NCBI RefSeq assembly: GCF_003094615.1
Contig: NZ_QDKO01000009.1
Location: forward strand, 434,001 to 498,000
Direction: 5' to 3'
Origin: Caulobacter radicis
Lineage (GTDB): Bacteria; Pseudomonadota; Alphaproteobacteria; Caulobacterales; Caulobacteraceae
Length of the DNA stretch: 64,000 nucleotides
The notes beneath the pieces are model-generated. The model saw only the letters and a list, made by a program, of their open reading frames with translations, made no database searches and was not told where the DNA came from. This document shows, piece by piece, positions 8,096 to 18,849 of the stretch. Position 1 is the first letter of the stretch, and each line of letters opens with the position of its first letter. A program made the translations under genes and the position numbers.

Positions 8096-9064
8096 ATGGA
8101 CCTGCTCGACCGCTATCTCGCCGCCGTCGCCGCCCTGCTGCCCAAGGCCCAGCGCGAGGACATCGTCGCCGAACTGCGCGACCTGCTGCTCAACCGCATC
8201 GAGGAGAAGGAGGAGGCCCTGGGCCGCCCCCTGACCGACAAGGAGCGCGAGGCCGTGCTCAAGGACTTCGGCCATCCGCTGGCCGTGGCCGGGCGCTACG
8301 GCCCCCAGCAGAGCCTGATCGGCCCGACGCTCTATCCGTTCTACGTGTTCGCCCTGAAGATCGCCCTGGCGGTCGCGGCGGCGATCTCGGTGATCCCGGC
8401 GGTGGCCGCCATCGTCCTGGGCGCCGGCAATCCCGCCCGGCTGCTGGCCAACGCCGCCTTCGACCAATTCCCGAGCTCGGCCCTGATGCTGGCGGGCCTG
8501 GTCACCCTGGTGGCGGCCGGCATCGAGCGCGGCTGGGTGCCGCTGACGGGCCTGACCGAGTGGAAGGTCAGCGACCTGCCGGTGTCGAGCAAGAAGAAGG
8601 GGCTGTTCGAAACGCGCTTCAACGCGGTGTTCGAGATGGTCGTGGTGGCGCTGTTCATCCTGTGGTGGACGGGCCTGTGGAAGGTGGACCTGGGCGACCT
8701 GACCGTGAAGGGCGCCGTGGTGCTGAAGCCGTCGGCGGTCTGGCAGACCCTGTTCTGGCCGATCCTGGCCTGGTCGGCGGTGCAGCTGGTCTTGGCGCTG
8801 GTCACGCTGGTCCAGCCGGGCCGGGTCCGGCTGCGGGCCGCCTTCGAGCTGGCCGTGGGCGCGGGCGGCATGGCCCTGACCACCGTGATGTGGAAGTCGC
8901 TGCCGCTGTTCACCCTGGAGCCGGTGACCGCTTCGGGCGCCGATACGACCCGCCTGGAGCAGGTGATCGGCATGGGCTTCCACGTGGCGATGCTGGTCGC
9001 CGGGATCACCTTCGCCTGCCAGATCGGCGCGGCCGCCTGGCGCTTGTACAAGGGCGCCCGCTAA
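8096..9064 (+). CDS. PadR-coupled membrane protein with HAAS-like N-terminal domain
   Basis: The 322-residue protein begins with a soluble helical domain of about 70 residues (MDLLDRYLAAVAALLPKAQR...ELRDLLLNRIEEKEEALG...VLKDFGHPLAVAGRYG). This domain resembles the HAAS/permease-prefix domain usually encoded beside PadR regulators. After it come about six hydrophobic segments, so it is an inner-membrane protein. Known HAAS-PadR pairs respond to envelope stress or antimicrobial compounds; any ligand here is unknown. GGGGA precedes the ATG. It is co-transcribed with the PadR gene. Confidence 0.8.
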   Translation: MDLLDRYLAAVAALLPKAQREDIVAELRDLLLNRIEEKEEALGRPLTDKEREAVLKDFGHPLAVAGRYGPQQSLIGPTLYPFYVFALKIALAVAAAISVIPAVAAIVLGAGNPARLLANAAFDQFPSSALMLAGLVTLVAAGIERGWVPLTGLTEWKVSDLPVSSKKKGLFETRFNAVFEMVVVALFILWWTGLWKVDLGDLTVKGAVVLKPSAVWQTLFWPILAWSAVQLVLALVTLVQPGRVRLRAAFELAVGAGGMALTTVMWKSLPLFTLEPVTASGADTTRLEQVIGMGFHVAMLVAGITFACQIGAAAWRLYKGAR

Positions 9065-9183
9065 GGGGCGCCTATTGGGGGGCGATACAAGCGGGGCGGA
9101 TTTTTCCACGGTCGAATGACACGGAATTAATCCGTCCCCAGTTGCCCCGCCCGCCAGGGGCATTTACGCCTTCGCCCCAGCCT

Positions 9184-9209
9184 TTCCGGCGCGGACCAAC
9201 GCGCCGGAA
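9184..9209. other. 10-bp inverted repeat upstream of DUF885 gene
   Basis: TTCCGGCGCG (9184-9193) and CGCGCCGGAA (9200-9209) form a perfect stem with a 6-base loop. It ends 53 bases before the TTG start of the peptidase gene and has no U-tract, so it is either an operator or a structured leader. The rest of the 9065-9262 gap shows nothing recognisable. Confidence 0.4.
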
Positions 9210-9262
9210 TTCATGTCAGGGCCCGACCGGAGGGGGAGGGCTCGAGGGAAGGGGACTTTCTC

Positions 9263-11101
9263 TTGCAAAACCGCCGCGAACTCCTGCTGTCGACCGTGGC
9301 CGCGGGCCTGGCCGCCGCCGCCGCCCCGTCGCTGGGCTTCGCCCAGCCGGCCGCCGCCTCGGCCTCTGGCGAAGCCGCCAAGATGAACGCGTTCTTCGAC
9401 GCCGCCATGGCCAAGCTGATGCGCCAGGCGCCGGAGCTGACCACGAGCCTGGGCCTCGACAAGGACGACCTGGCCTGGACCAAGGGCCTGTTGAGCGACC
9501 GCTCGTTCGAGGCGATCGCCGCGGGCGCCGCCCAGACGACCGCCCAGCTGGCCGAGCTGCGCGGCATCGACCGCAAGCAGCTGACCGGCATGGACGCCGT
9601 CAACTACGACACCGTCGAGTTCACCCTGGCGGTGCAGGACGAGGGCAACCGCAAGTTCACCTATGCCGGCGGCGGTTCGGGCGCGCCCTACGTGCTGAGC
9701 CAGCTGACGGGCAGCTACCAGCAGATGCCCGACTTCCTCGACACCCAGCACAGCATCGAGACCAAGGCCGACGCCGACGCCTACCTGCAACGCATGGAAG
9801 GCTTCGCCCGCCTGATGGATCAGGAGACCCTGATCGCCAAGCGCGACTACGCCGACGGCGTGATCCCGCCCGACTTCGTCATCGACAAGGCCCTCATCCA
9901 GATGAAGGCCTTCGCCGACACCCCGACGGCCGAGACCACCCTGGTCAAGTCGATCGCCCGCCGGACCAAGGAAAAGAACATCGCCGGCGACTGGGCCGCC
10001 GAAGCCAGCAAGGTCTACGAGAACTCGGTGCTGCCGGCCCTCAAGCGCCAGATCGCGCTGCTGGAGAGCGTGCGCCCGAAGGCCAACCACGACGCCGGCG
10101 TGTGGCGCCTGAAGGACGGCGGCGACTACTACGCCGTGTCGCTGAAGAACTACACGACCTCGACCATGGGTCCCGAAGAGATCCACCAACTGGGCCTGGA
10201 CCTGGTGAAGTCGATCTCGGCCGAAGCCGACAAGCTGTTCAAGTCGATCGGCATGAGCAAGGGCACGGTCGGCGAGCGCATGGCCGAGCTGGGCAAGGAC
10301 ATCTACGAGAACACCGACCCGGCCAAGGAACAGCTGATCGCTGACCTGAACACCAAGGCCAAGTGGATCGAAAAGCAGCTGCCGGCCTATTTCGGCCAGC
10401 TGCCCAAGGCGCCGCTGGAAATTCGCCGCGTGCCCAAGGCCATCGAGGCCGGCGCGCCGGGCGGCTACTACAACTCGCCCTCGCTCGACGGCAAGCGCCC
10501 GGGGATCTACTGGATCAACCTGCGTGATACGGCCGAGCAGGCCAAGTACACCCTGACCACGCTTACGGTGCACGAGGGCGTCCCGGGCCACCACCTGCAG
10601 CTGTCGCTGTCGAACGAAGCCCAGGGCCTGCCGCTGATCCGCAAGGTCATCGGCTTCTCGGGCTACGCCGAGGGCTGGGCGCTCTATTCCGAAGAGCTGG
10701 CCGTCGAGATGGGCATCTACAAGGGCGACCCGCGCGGCCACATCGGCATGCTGCACGACGCCCTGTTTCGCGCCGTGCGCCTGGTGGTCGACAGCGGCAT
10801 GCACTACAAGAAGTGGACCCGCGAACAGGCCGTCAAGTACATGGCCGAGACCATGGGCGACGAGGAAAGCGGCACGATCACCGAGATCGAACGCTACGTC
10901 GTGTGGCCGGGCCAGGCCTGCTCGTACATGCTGGGCAAGATCACCTGGCTGCGCGCCCGCGAGCGCGCCAAGAAGGCCCTGGGCAAGAAGTTCGACATCA
11001 AGAAGTTCCACGACGCGGGCCTGCTGTCGGGCATGACCCCGCTGACGGTGCTGGACCGCGTGGTCGACGACTACGTCGCCGCGACCAAGGCCGGAAAGTA
11101 A
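9263..11101 (+). CDS. exported DUF885 family zinc-dependent peptidase-like protein
   Basis: The 612-residue protein starts with a Tat-like export signal (MQNRRELLLSTVAAGLAAAA, ending near SLGFAQP). It belongs to the DUF885 family, shown by the metal-binding block HEGVPGHH at residues 437-444 followed by GYAEGWALYSEELA, which resembles HExxH metallopeptidase sites with a downstream Glu. The length matches the family. The start codon is TTG (9263): no in-frame ATG lies between it and residue 41, a signal peptide begins right after it, and GAAGGGGA sits 7 bases upstream. It is probably a periplasmic carboxypeptidase-like hydrolase. The gene is monocistronic with its own terminator at 11133. Confidence 0.88.
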   Translation: MQNRRELLLSTVAAGLAAAAAPSLGFAQPAAASASGEAAKMNAFFDAAMAKLMRQAPELTTSLGLDKDDLAWTKGLLSDRSFEAIAAGAAQTTAQLAELRGIDRKQLTGMDAVNYDTVEFTLAVQDEGNRKFTYAGGGSGAPYVLSQLTGSYQQMPDFLDTQHSIETKADADAYLQRMEGFARLMDQETLIAKRDYADGVIPPDFVIDKALIQMKAFADTPTAETTLVKSIARRTKEKNIAGDWAAEASKVYENSVLPALKRQIALLESVRPKANHDAGVWRLKDGGDYYAVSLKNYTTSTMGPEEIHQLGLDLVKSISAEADKLFKSIGMSKGTVGERMAELGKDIYENTDPAKEQLIADLNTKAKWIEKQLPAYFGQLPKAPLEIRRVPKAIEAGAPGGYYNSPSLDGKRPGIYWINLRDTAEQAKYTLTTLTVHEGVPGHHLQLSLSNEAQGLPLIRKVIGFSGYAEGWALYSEELAVEMGIYKGDPRGHIGMLHDALFRAVRLVVDSGMHYKKWTREQAVKYMAETMGDEESGTITEIERYVVWPGQACSYMLGKITWLRARERAKKALGKKFDIKKFHDAGLLSGMTPLTVLDRVVDDYVAATKAGK

Positions 11102-11132
11102 GCGTCGCGCCTTTCCGCAAGGCCGAGGCAGA

Positions 11133-11164
11133 GGGGGAGCGTCCGAGAGGGCGCTCCCCCTTTT
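11133..11164 (+). terminator. intrinsic terminator of the DUF885 gene
   Basis: GGGGGAGCG (11133-11141) pairs with CGCTCCCCC (11152-11160) and is followed by TTTT. It sits 31 bases after the stop codon. Confidence 0.85.
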
Positions 11165-11367
11165 CGTTGGTGGCGGTCGGTGTGGCCGCGTTCGCACAGT
11201 TGTCGGGCCGGATCGCCGGGTTTTCGCGGCGCGAGCGTTGTCCACCGCGCAGTCGATGCTGTTGCGGAAAAAGTGTCATCAACCTGTGAAATAGACGCGG
11301 CGCTGAAAACAACCGGCGCCGTCGAGAACAGTACCTCGCGGCGCTTCCGATATCGGGGGATATCCGA

Positions 11368-13716
11368 ATGCTGCTCAGGACCGCCAGCGCCGCGGCGATC
11401 GCCGCCTGCCTCATGCTCGCGAGCCAGGCCCAGGCGGCCGACGTCCCCGCCGCCGATGCGCCGGTCGCTACGGCGGATGGCGGCGAGGTCGAGGGCGTCG
11501 TCGTGGTCGGCAGCGGCCAGACCCGTTCGGTCTCGACCCTGACTCCGGCCAGCCTGGAAGTGCTGCCGCCAGGCACGAGCGTGCAGAAGGCGCTGAACTT
11601 CCTGCCCGGCGTGATGGCCCAGTCGATCGACGCCCTGGGCGTCAACGAGCAGTCGCTTTCGTTGCAGGTGCGCGGCTTCAACACCACCCACCTGGGCTAC
11701 ACGCTGGACGGCATGCCGCTGGGCGACGGCGCCTACAACAACTACAACGGCCTGACGATCAGCCGGGCGCTGATCTCCGAGAACCTGGGCCGGGCCGACC
11801 TGGCGACCGGCATCGCCGGCCTGTCGATCCCGTCGACCAGCAATCTCGGCGGCGCGCTGATCTACAGCTCCAGCGATCCGAAGAAGGCCATGGGCCTGTC
11901 GATCAGCCAGAGCTTCGGCAGCGAGGACACCCTGCGCACCTTCGCCCGCTTCGACACCGGCGAGCACAACGGCTGGTCGGCCTATCTGTCGGGCCAATAC
12001 AGCGAGCAGGACCTGTTCGTGAACCAGCCGGTCTACAACAAGTCGACCGGCAAGCAGTTCAACGGCAAGCTGACCTACAAGGGCGAGCGCGGCCAGGTCA
12101 CGGCCTTCGCCGACATCTCGCGCACCAACCAGGCCGACGACGCCTATCTGTCGAAGGACATGTTGAACCGCCTGGGTTGGGACTGGGGCGGCTATGCGCC
12201 CAACTGGGACGCCTATGTCGCCCGCGCGGCCTGCTCGGTGGCCTCGCTGGCCTCCAAGTGCGTGACCTCGACGGCGCCGGAAAAGCTGTCCGACGTGACC
12301 TTCACCAACGGCCAGATCCTGCGCAACGACGACCTGTTCTACATCGCGGCCGACTTCGACGTCACCGACAGCCTCAAGGTCCACGGCCAAGTCTACAAGC
12401 ACGAGAACAAGGGGGCGGGGAACAACTTCATCACCGGCCTGTCGAACCAGGGCACGGCGTCGACGGCCGACGACCTGCCGGTGCAGATCCGCGACACGCG
12501 CTACACCATCGACCGTGACGGCGTGATCGCCAGCGTGGCCTGGACCCACGGCTTCAACCACCTGCAGGCCGGCCTGTGGCTGGAGCAGAACACCAGCAGC
12601 GCCGCCCGCTACATCTGGACCAACGTCACCGGTCCGTTCAGCCTGGCCCAGTACCTGAAGGGCCGTCCCGACACCGCCCAGTGGGTGCAGAAGACCGACT
12701 GGACGACCCAGCAGTTCTACGTGCAGGACACCATCACCCTGCTGGACGACGCGCTGAGCATCGACTTCGGCTTCAAGAGCACCAGCGCCAAGTCGACCGC
12801 CACTGCCCTGCCGGGCATCGCCAAGGCTCCGGCCGCGGCCTCGACCCAGTTCGCCAGCGGCTCGCTGAAGGCGTCGGACAGCTTCCTGCCGGAGGCCGGC
12901 GCGCGCTGGCGCATCGCCCCGGGCCACGAGGTGTTCGCCAGCTACGCCGAGAACATGGCCATGTTCCAGGGCGGCTTCAAACTGGGTCCGCAGTCGGTCA
13001 GCCAAGCTGTCTGGGACGCCCAGGGCAAGTACCTCGAGCCCGAGACCTCCAAGAGCTTCGACGCCGGCTATCGTTATGTGGGCGAGAAGGTGCAGCTGTC
13101 GGTGTCGGCCTACGAGGTCGATTTCGACAACCGCCTGCTGCAATACAATCCCTGCCCGACCAACCAGCAGCAGAATCCCGGCTGCGGCAACTCCTTCCAC
13201 AACGCCGGCAGCGTCACCAGCAAGGGCGCCGAGTTGGGCGTGCTGTGGAAGCCGCTGTCGTGGCTGAACTGGTACAACTCGGCCTCGTACAACAAGTCGA
13301 CCTATGACGAGGACCTGAATTGGTGCACGACCACCTGCGTGGTCAAGAAGACGGCCGGCAAGCAGCAGGTCGATACGCCGAAAGAGATGTTCGCCAGCGT
13401 GGTCAGCCTCAAGCGCGGACCGTTCTCGGCCTCGCTGCAGGGCAAGTACACCGGTCGCCGCTACTACACCTACACCAACGACCAGAGCTTCGGCGGCTAC
13501 ACGACCTTCGACCTGGGCGTCAGCTACGCCTTCGGCGAGGTCGGCTTCATGAAGGGGGCCAAGGCCTCGCTGAACGTCACCAACCTGACCGACAAGCGCT
13601 ACGCCTCGAACTTCGACAGCAGCGTGTTCGCGCCCGACGACGCGGCGGGCTCGATCCTGGTGTTCCACTCGTCGGCGCCGCGGCAGATCTTCGCCACGAT
13701 CGGCTTCGACTTCTAG
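11368..13716 (+). CDS. TonB-dependent receptor (TBDR 1)
   Basis: The 782-residue outer-membrane protein has a signal peptide (MLLRTASAAAIAACLMLASQ, cleavage after AQA), a TonB-box-like VEGVVVVGSG at about 42-51, and a plug domain (ALNFLPGVMAQS, LQVRGFNTTHLGYTLDGMPL, IAGLSIPSTSNLGGALIYSS). A 22-strand-type barrel follows and ends in an aromatic residue (ATIGFDF). TBDRs import bulky substrates with energy from TonB-ExbBD. No substrate-specific partner gene is adjacent. GGGGGA lies 7 bases before the ATG, and the GATATC hexamer occurs twice (11349 and 11359) just upstream. The relaxed plug motif with Asn-rich GAYNNYNG suggests a carbohydrate or iron-chelate receptor, but this is weak inference. 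Confidence 0.93.
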   Translation: MLLRTASAAAIAACLMLASQAQAADVPAADAPVATADGGEVEGVVVVGSGQTRSVSTLTPASLEVLPPGTSVQKALNFLPGVMAQSIDALGVNEQSLSLQVRGFNTTHLGYTLDGMPLGDGAYNNYNGLTISRALISENLGRADLATGIAGLSIPSTSNLGGALIYSSSDPKKAMGLSISQSFGSEDTLRTFARFDTGEHNGWSAYLSGQYSEQDLFVNQPVYNKSTGKQFNGKLTYKGERGQVTAFADISRTNQADDAYLSKDMLNRLGWDWGGYAPNWDAYVARAACSVASLASKCVTSTAPEKLSDVTFTNGQILRNDDLFYIAADFDVTDSLKVHGQVYKHENKGAGNNFITGLSNQGTASTADDLPVQIRDTRYTIDRDGVIASVAWTHGFNHLQAGLWLEQNTSSAARYIWTNVTGPFSLAQYLKGRPDTAQWVQKTDWTTQQFYVQDTITLLDDALSIDFGFKSTSAKSTATALPGIAKAPAAASTQFASGSLKASDSFLPEAGARWRIAPGHEVFASYAENMAMFQGGFKLGPQSVSQAVWDAQGKYLEPETSKSFDAGYRYVGEKVQLSVSAYEVDFDNRLLQYNPCPTNQQQNPGCGNSFHNAGSVTSKGAELGVLWKPLSWLNWYNSASYNKSTYDEDLNWCTTTCVVKKTAGKQQVDTPKEMFASVVSLKRGPFSASLQGKYTGRRYYTYTNDQSFGGYTTFDLGVSYAFGEVGFMKGAKASLNVTNLTDKRYASNFDSSVFAPDDAAGSILVFHSSAPRQIFATIGFDF

Positions 13717-13759
13717 GGAAGGCGATCGACGGTCACCCGGCCGCTCTACTCAAACCCGT

Positions 13760-13858
13760 CCTTCCCCGCGAAGGCGGGGACCCAAGCGGAGTCTGCGGTG
13801 GTTTCACCGCCGCGCCGACTCCTGAAAGGCAGCTTGGATCCCCGCCTTCGCGGGGAGG
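13760..13858. repeat. inverted pair of interspersed palindromic repeats
   Basis: The left copy (13760-13787) reads CCTTCCCCGCGAAGGCGGGG and continues ACCCAAGC. The right copy (13832-13858) is its inverse, GCTTGGATCCCCGCCTTCGC plus GGGGAGG, differing by one base and one indel. Each copy is itself palindromic around CGCGAAGGCG. This CCCGCGAAGGCGGGGA unit is a frequent intergenic repeat in Caulobacter- and Sphingomonas-like genomes (recalled, not searched). The pair forms a BIME-like element in the gap after TBDR 1. Confidence 0.8.
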
Positions 13859-13984
13859 CTCGGTGAAAAAGGCCGATACTTCCGAGTGTCGATCTGTCTG
13901 GCGTGCGTGGAGAACCGGAGCGGGGCGGCGGACGTTGATGCCCCGCGACCGGCTCCGCTTGGGCCGGGCCCCCGGGAGCCCGCC

Positions 13985-14494
13985 GTGACATATGTGACCC
14001 GCGCCGTCTTCGCCGGCGCCAGCCTGCTGCTGATGCTGGCGGCCATGAGCCTGGTGGCCCTGGGGGTCAACGAGGCGATCGCCGGCCTGCGCAATCCCGA
14101 GCAGTCGGGCGCCGAGGCGGTGCTGGACGTGCTGGGCTACATCATCGTGGCGATCGCCGTGTTCGACGTGGCCAAGTACCTGTTCGAGGACGAGGTGCGG
14201 CGCGACAGCGAAAGGCGCAGCGCCGCCGAGGCCCGGCGCAGCCTGACCAAGTTCCTGTCGACCATCGTCATCGCCCTGTTCCTCGAGGCGCTGGTGGTGG
14301 TGTTCAAGACCGCGCGCGGCGATGTCTCCCAGCTTGTCTATCCGACCATGCTGCTGGCCGCCTCGGTGCTGGTCTTGGTGGGGCTGGGCGCCTACCAGCG
14401 CTTCTCGGCCGCGGTCGAGGAGAAGGTCGGCGAAGACGACGACGCCGAGGACCGCAAAGACAAAAGCCGCCGACGCGGAAGCGCCGGCGGCTGA
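13985..14494 (+). CDS. small integral membrane protein of unknown function
   Basis: The 169-residue protein has about four hydrophobic segments: residues 5-25 (FAGASLLLMLAAMSLVALGV), about 48-65 (VLGYIIVAIAVFDVAKYL), about 92-112 (TIVIALFLEALVVVF), and about 122-140 (MLLAASVLVLVGLGAY). A charged loop, EDEVRRDSERRSAAEARRSL, lies between the second and third. The C-terminus is highly charged. The GTG at 13985 is chosen because it starts just before the first membrane segment and GGGAG lies upstream; the frame remains open further upstream without coding character. It converges on katG. I do not recognise a named family. Confidence 0.75.
   Translation: MTYVTRAVFAGASLLLMLAAMSLVALGVNEAIAGLRNPEQSGAEAVLDVLGYIIVAIAVFDVAKYLFEDEVRRDSERRSAAEARRSLTKFLSTIVIALFLEALVVVFKTARGDVSQLVYPTMLLAASVLVLVGLGAYQRFSAAVEEKVGEDDDAEDRKDKSRRRGSAGG
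14462..14491 (-). terminator. terminator of katG, inside the 3' end of the facing gene
   Basis: On the minus strand GCCGCCGGCGC, loop TTCC, and GCGTCGGCGGC form an 11-bp stem (one G-U pair) followed by TTTTG. It begins 25 bases past the katG stop and lies within the last codons of the convergent membrane-protein gene. Confidence 0.75.
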
Positions 14495-14515
14495 AGGGAG
14501 GGGCCTTGCCGTCTT

Positions 14516-16747
<2,232 letters not shown>

Positions 16748-16779
16748 CTAGTCAACGCGCCCTTGCCGCCATTGGTACA

Positions 16780-16816
16780 ATTGATTGTTCCTATCGCTTC
16801 GATAGACGCGGCCAAC
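16780..16816 (-). promoter_or_regulatory. OxyR-type tetrameric binding site before katG
   Basis: Four 4-base elements are spaced exactly 7 bases apart: ATTG (16780), CTAT (16791), ATAG (16802), CAAC (16813). This is the ATAG-N7-CTAT-N7-ATAG-N7-CTAT layout of OxyR sites. The two central elements are perfect and form CTATCG-N3-CGATAG; the outer ones match partly. It ends 83 bases upstream of the katG start codon. Confidence 0.75.
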
Positions 16817-16851
16817 CCTCCGCGATCGCTTCGTCCGCCGTCGGCCGATCT

Positions 16852-17757
16852 TCAGGCCGCGTCGGCGGCGGTGCTCTCGGTATATCCCCGCAGGCGGCGG
16901 GCGATGACCTCGCCCACGGCCTCGGCGGCGGGACGCTGGGGGAACTGGGCGCGCCAGACGATGCGGATGGTGCGGCCCGTCCAGGTGGAAAGCGGCCGCA
17001 GCACGATGCCGGCGTCCTGGGCCGCGCCGGCCGCCAGGCCCGGGATCAAGGTGGTGCCATAGCCGGCGGCGACCATGTTGAGCAGGGTGGTCAGGCTGGA
17101 GGCGCGCAGCGAGGCGCCCAGGGCCGTGGTCTGGCCGCAGGCCTCCAGCGCCTGGTCGCGCAGGCAGTGGCCGTCCGACAGGACGAGGATGTCGCGGGCC
17201 AGGTCGGTCTCGGCCACCGCCTCGCGGGCGGCCAGCGGATGGTCGGGCGGCAGGGCGGCCAGGAACGGCTCGGCGAACAGCGGCGCGCCCATCAGGTCGG
17301 GCGCGGTCTCGTCGGTGGCCAGCAGCACGGCGTCCAGCTCGTGGGCGCGCAGGCGTTCGAGCAGGGCGGCGGTCTGGTCTTCCCACGGCTCCAGCTCCAG
17401 CGCGGGCAGGGCCTCGCGCAGCGGGCCGAACACCAGCGGCAGCAGGTAAGGCGCGAGCGTGGGGATGACGCCCAGGCGGAAGCGGCCGGCCAGCGGGTCG
17501 CGCAGGCTGCGGGCGGTGGCCAGCACGGCCTCGGCCGCCGTCACCGCCGCACGGGCGTGGTCGAGCAGCTGTCGGCAGGCGGCGGTCGGGGTGGCGGTCT
17601 TGCCGCCGCGCTCGAAGAGCACGACGCCCAGCAGGTCTTCCAGCTTGCGGATCTGCACCGACAGGGTGGGCTGGCTGACGCCGCAGGCCCGGGCGGCGCG
17701 GCCGAAGTGCTCGTGCTCGGCCACGGCCAGCAGATAGCGGAGATCGCGCAGGTTCAT
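16852..17757 (-). CDS. oxyR: hydrogen-peroxide sensing regulator OxyR
   Basis: The 301-residue LysR-family protein starts MNLRDLRYLLAVAEHEHFGR with the HTH AARACGVSQPTLSVQIRKLE. It carries the OxyR redox signature GHCLRDQALEAC, in which the two cysteines correspond to Cys199 and Cys208 of E. coli OxyR. Peroxide oxidises these to a disulfide that activates transcription. It lies directly upstream of katG on the same strand and is divergent from a Fur/Irr-like gene. Start ATG 17757 is fixed by the conserved N-terminus. An OxyR-type site just upstream (17777-17815) indicates autoregulation. Confidence 0.95.
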   Translation of the reverse strand: MNLRDLRYLLAVAEHEHFGRAARACGVSQPTLSVQIRKLEDLLGVVLFERGGKTATPTAACRQLLDHARAAVTAAEAVLATARSLRDPLAGRFRLGVIPTLAPYLLPLVFGPLREALPALELEPWEDQTAALLERLRAHELDAVLLATDETAPDLMGAPLFAEPFLAALPPDHPLAAREAVAETDLARDILVLSDGHCLRDQALEACGQTTALGASLRASSLTTLLNMVAAGYGTTLIPGLAAGAAQDAGIVLRPLSTWTGRTIRIVWRAQFPQRPAAEAVGEVIARRLRGYTESTAADAA

Positions 17758-17776
17758 GCCGCCGGTTCCCGGTTCT

Positions 17777-17815
17777 CGATAGTTGGAGCCTATCGCGATC
17801 ATTGATCTTTGAAAC
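17777..17815. promoter_or_regulatory. OxyR-type binding site between oxyR and fur-like gene
   Basis: CGATAG-N7-CTATCG (17777-17795) is a perfect palindrome and the core of an OxyR site. The elements continue with 7-base spacing: ATAG (17779), CTAT (17790), ATTG (17801), AAAC (17812). It begins 20 bases upstream of the oxyR start and may control both divergent genes. Confidence 0.75.
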
Positions 17816-17925
17816 TTCTTTTCCACGGCCCGTTGCGCCAAGCTCGCCGCGATACGGACGCGAGGAAGAGGTCGCGACGCGCAAACGATCGTGACCGTCC
17901 TTCGCCCCCGGGAGGACGCCTGTCG

Positions 17926-18360
17926 ATGCCCCATGCCGTGGACGCCGTCCTGCAGGACGAGCTGCGTCGCGCGGGCCTGCCTTGCCGCGGCCCGACCTCG
18001 CGCCTGCTGGCGCTGCTGCGCGCCTCCGAGGAGACGCACCTGACCGCGCCCGAGATCGCCGAGCTGGCGGCCGAGGCGGGCCTGGCCATGCCGCCGGCCG
18101 AGATCGCCCGCCAGGTCGAGGCCTTCGCCGACCACGGCCTCCTGGGACGGCTGCCGACCACCACGGCCGAGCCGGTGTTCGACACGCAGCCCGAGCCGCA
18201 CTTTCACCTGATCTACGAGGACACCGCGCGGATCGTCGACCTGCACGTCTCGCCCGAGACCCTGCTGGCCATGCTGCGCGACGCCCTGGCCAGGCGTCCG
18301 GGCGGGGTGGAGGTGGTGGTGGTCATGCGCCGCGAGAACGGGCCGGCGACCGGGGGATAA
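17926..18360 (+). CDS. Fur-family regulator, Irr-like
   Basis: The 144-residue protein has a Fur-type winged helix (RLLALLRASEETHLTAPEIA...ARQVEAFADHGLLGRL) and the dimer/metal region FDTQPEPHFHLIYEDTARIV. The FDT...HFH...YED arrangement recalls the HHH motif of Irr, the alphaproteobacterial haem- and iron-responsive branch of Fur. There is only one cysteine (residue 20), so the CxxC structural zinc site of Fur and PerR is absent. GGAGGA lies 9 bases before ATG 17926. Being divergent from oxyR and near katG, it probably links iron or haem status to the peroxide response. The Irr-like reading is inference; membership of the Fur superfamily is firm. Confidence 0.82.
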   Translation: MPHAVDAVLQDELRRAGLPCRGPTSRLLALLRASEETHLTAPEIAELAAEAGLAMPPAEIARQVEAFADHGLLGRLPTTTAEPVFDTQPEPHFHLIYEDTARIVDLHVSPETLLAMLRDALARRPGGVEVVVVMRRENGPATGG

Positions 18361-18447
18361 ACCAGCGTATGGGTGTCGGGCGCGGGGGCGGTGGTCTAAT
18401 CCAGTCCCCGTCAGCGTCCATGTACCGGGCGTGCTTAGAGAAACGCC

Positions 18448-18810
18448 ATGTCCCGCCGGCGCGCCATCGCCGTCATCGACGACGACGCCCTTGTCCGCTC
18501 GGGCCTCGCGCGACTGATCCGCTCGTTCGGGCTGGAGGTCGGCGTCTTCGGCTCGGCGGCCAGCTTCCTGGCCTCGGGCCCGGAGGCCTGGGGCTGCGTG
18601 GTCACCGACATCCACATGCCGGAGATCTCGGGCCTGGACCTGCTGCGCCGCCTGCAGGCCAGCCACCCGGACCTGCCGGTGGTGGTGGTCACCGCCTTTC
18701 CGGACATGCGCGACCAGGCGATGGGCGCCGGGGCGCGGGATTTTCTCGAAAAGCCCTGTGCGCCCGACCGGATCGAGGCGACCCTGAGGCGGATGCTCGA
18801 CGAGACGTGA
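18448..18810 (+). CDS. single-domain response regulator (FixJ-type receiver)
   Basis: The 120-residue protein is a lone receiver domain: acidic triad IDDDA (11-13), phospho-acceptor Asp54 in VVTDIHMP, Thr82, and Lys102 in LEKPC. The PDL...VVVVTAF style is that of FixJ/TtrR-like receivers. There is no output domain, so it should act by protein contact, for instance as a phosphate sink or as a relay partner. It lies 39 bases before a FixJ-type regulator and close to a PAS histidine kinase on the other strand, and may work with both. Confidence 0.9.
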   Translation: MSRRRAIAVIDDDALVRSGLARLIRSFGLEVGVFGSAASFLASGPEAWGCVVTDIHMPEISGLDLLRRLQASHPDLPVVVVTAFPDMRDQAMGAGARDFLEKPCAPDRIEATLRRMLDET

Positions 18811-18849
18811 AGCGCGGGGGGCGCGTCGCTGGTGGAAGGGGGAGTGGGT

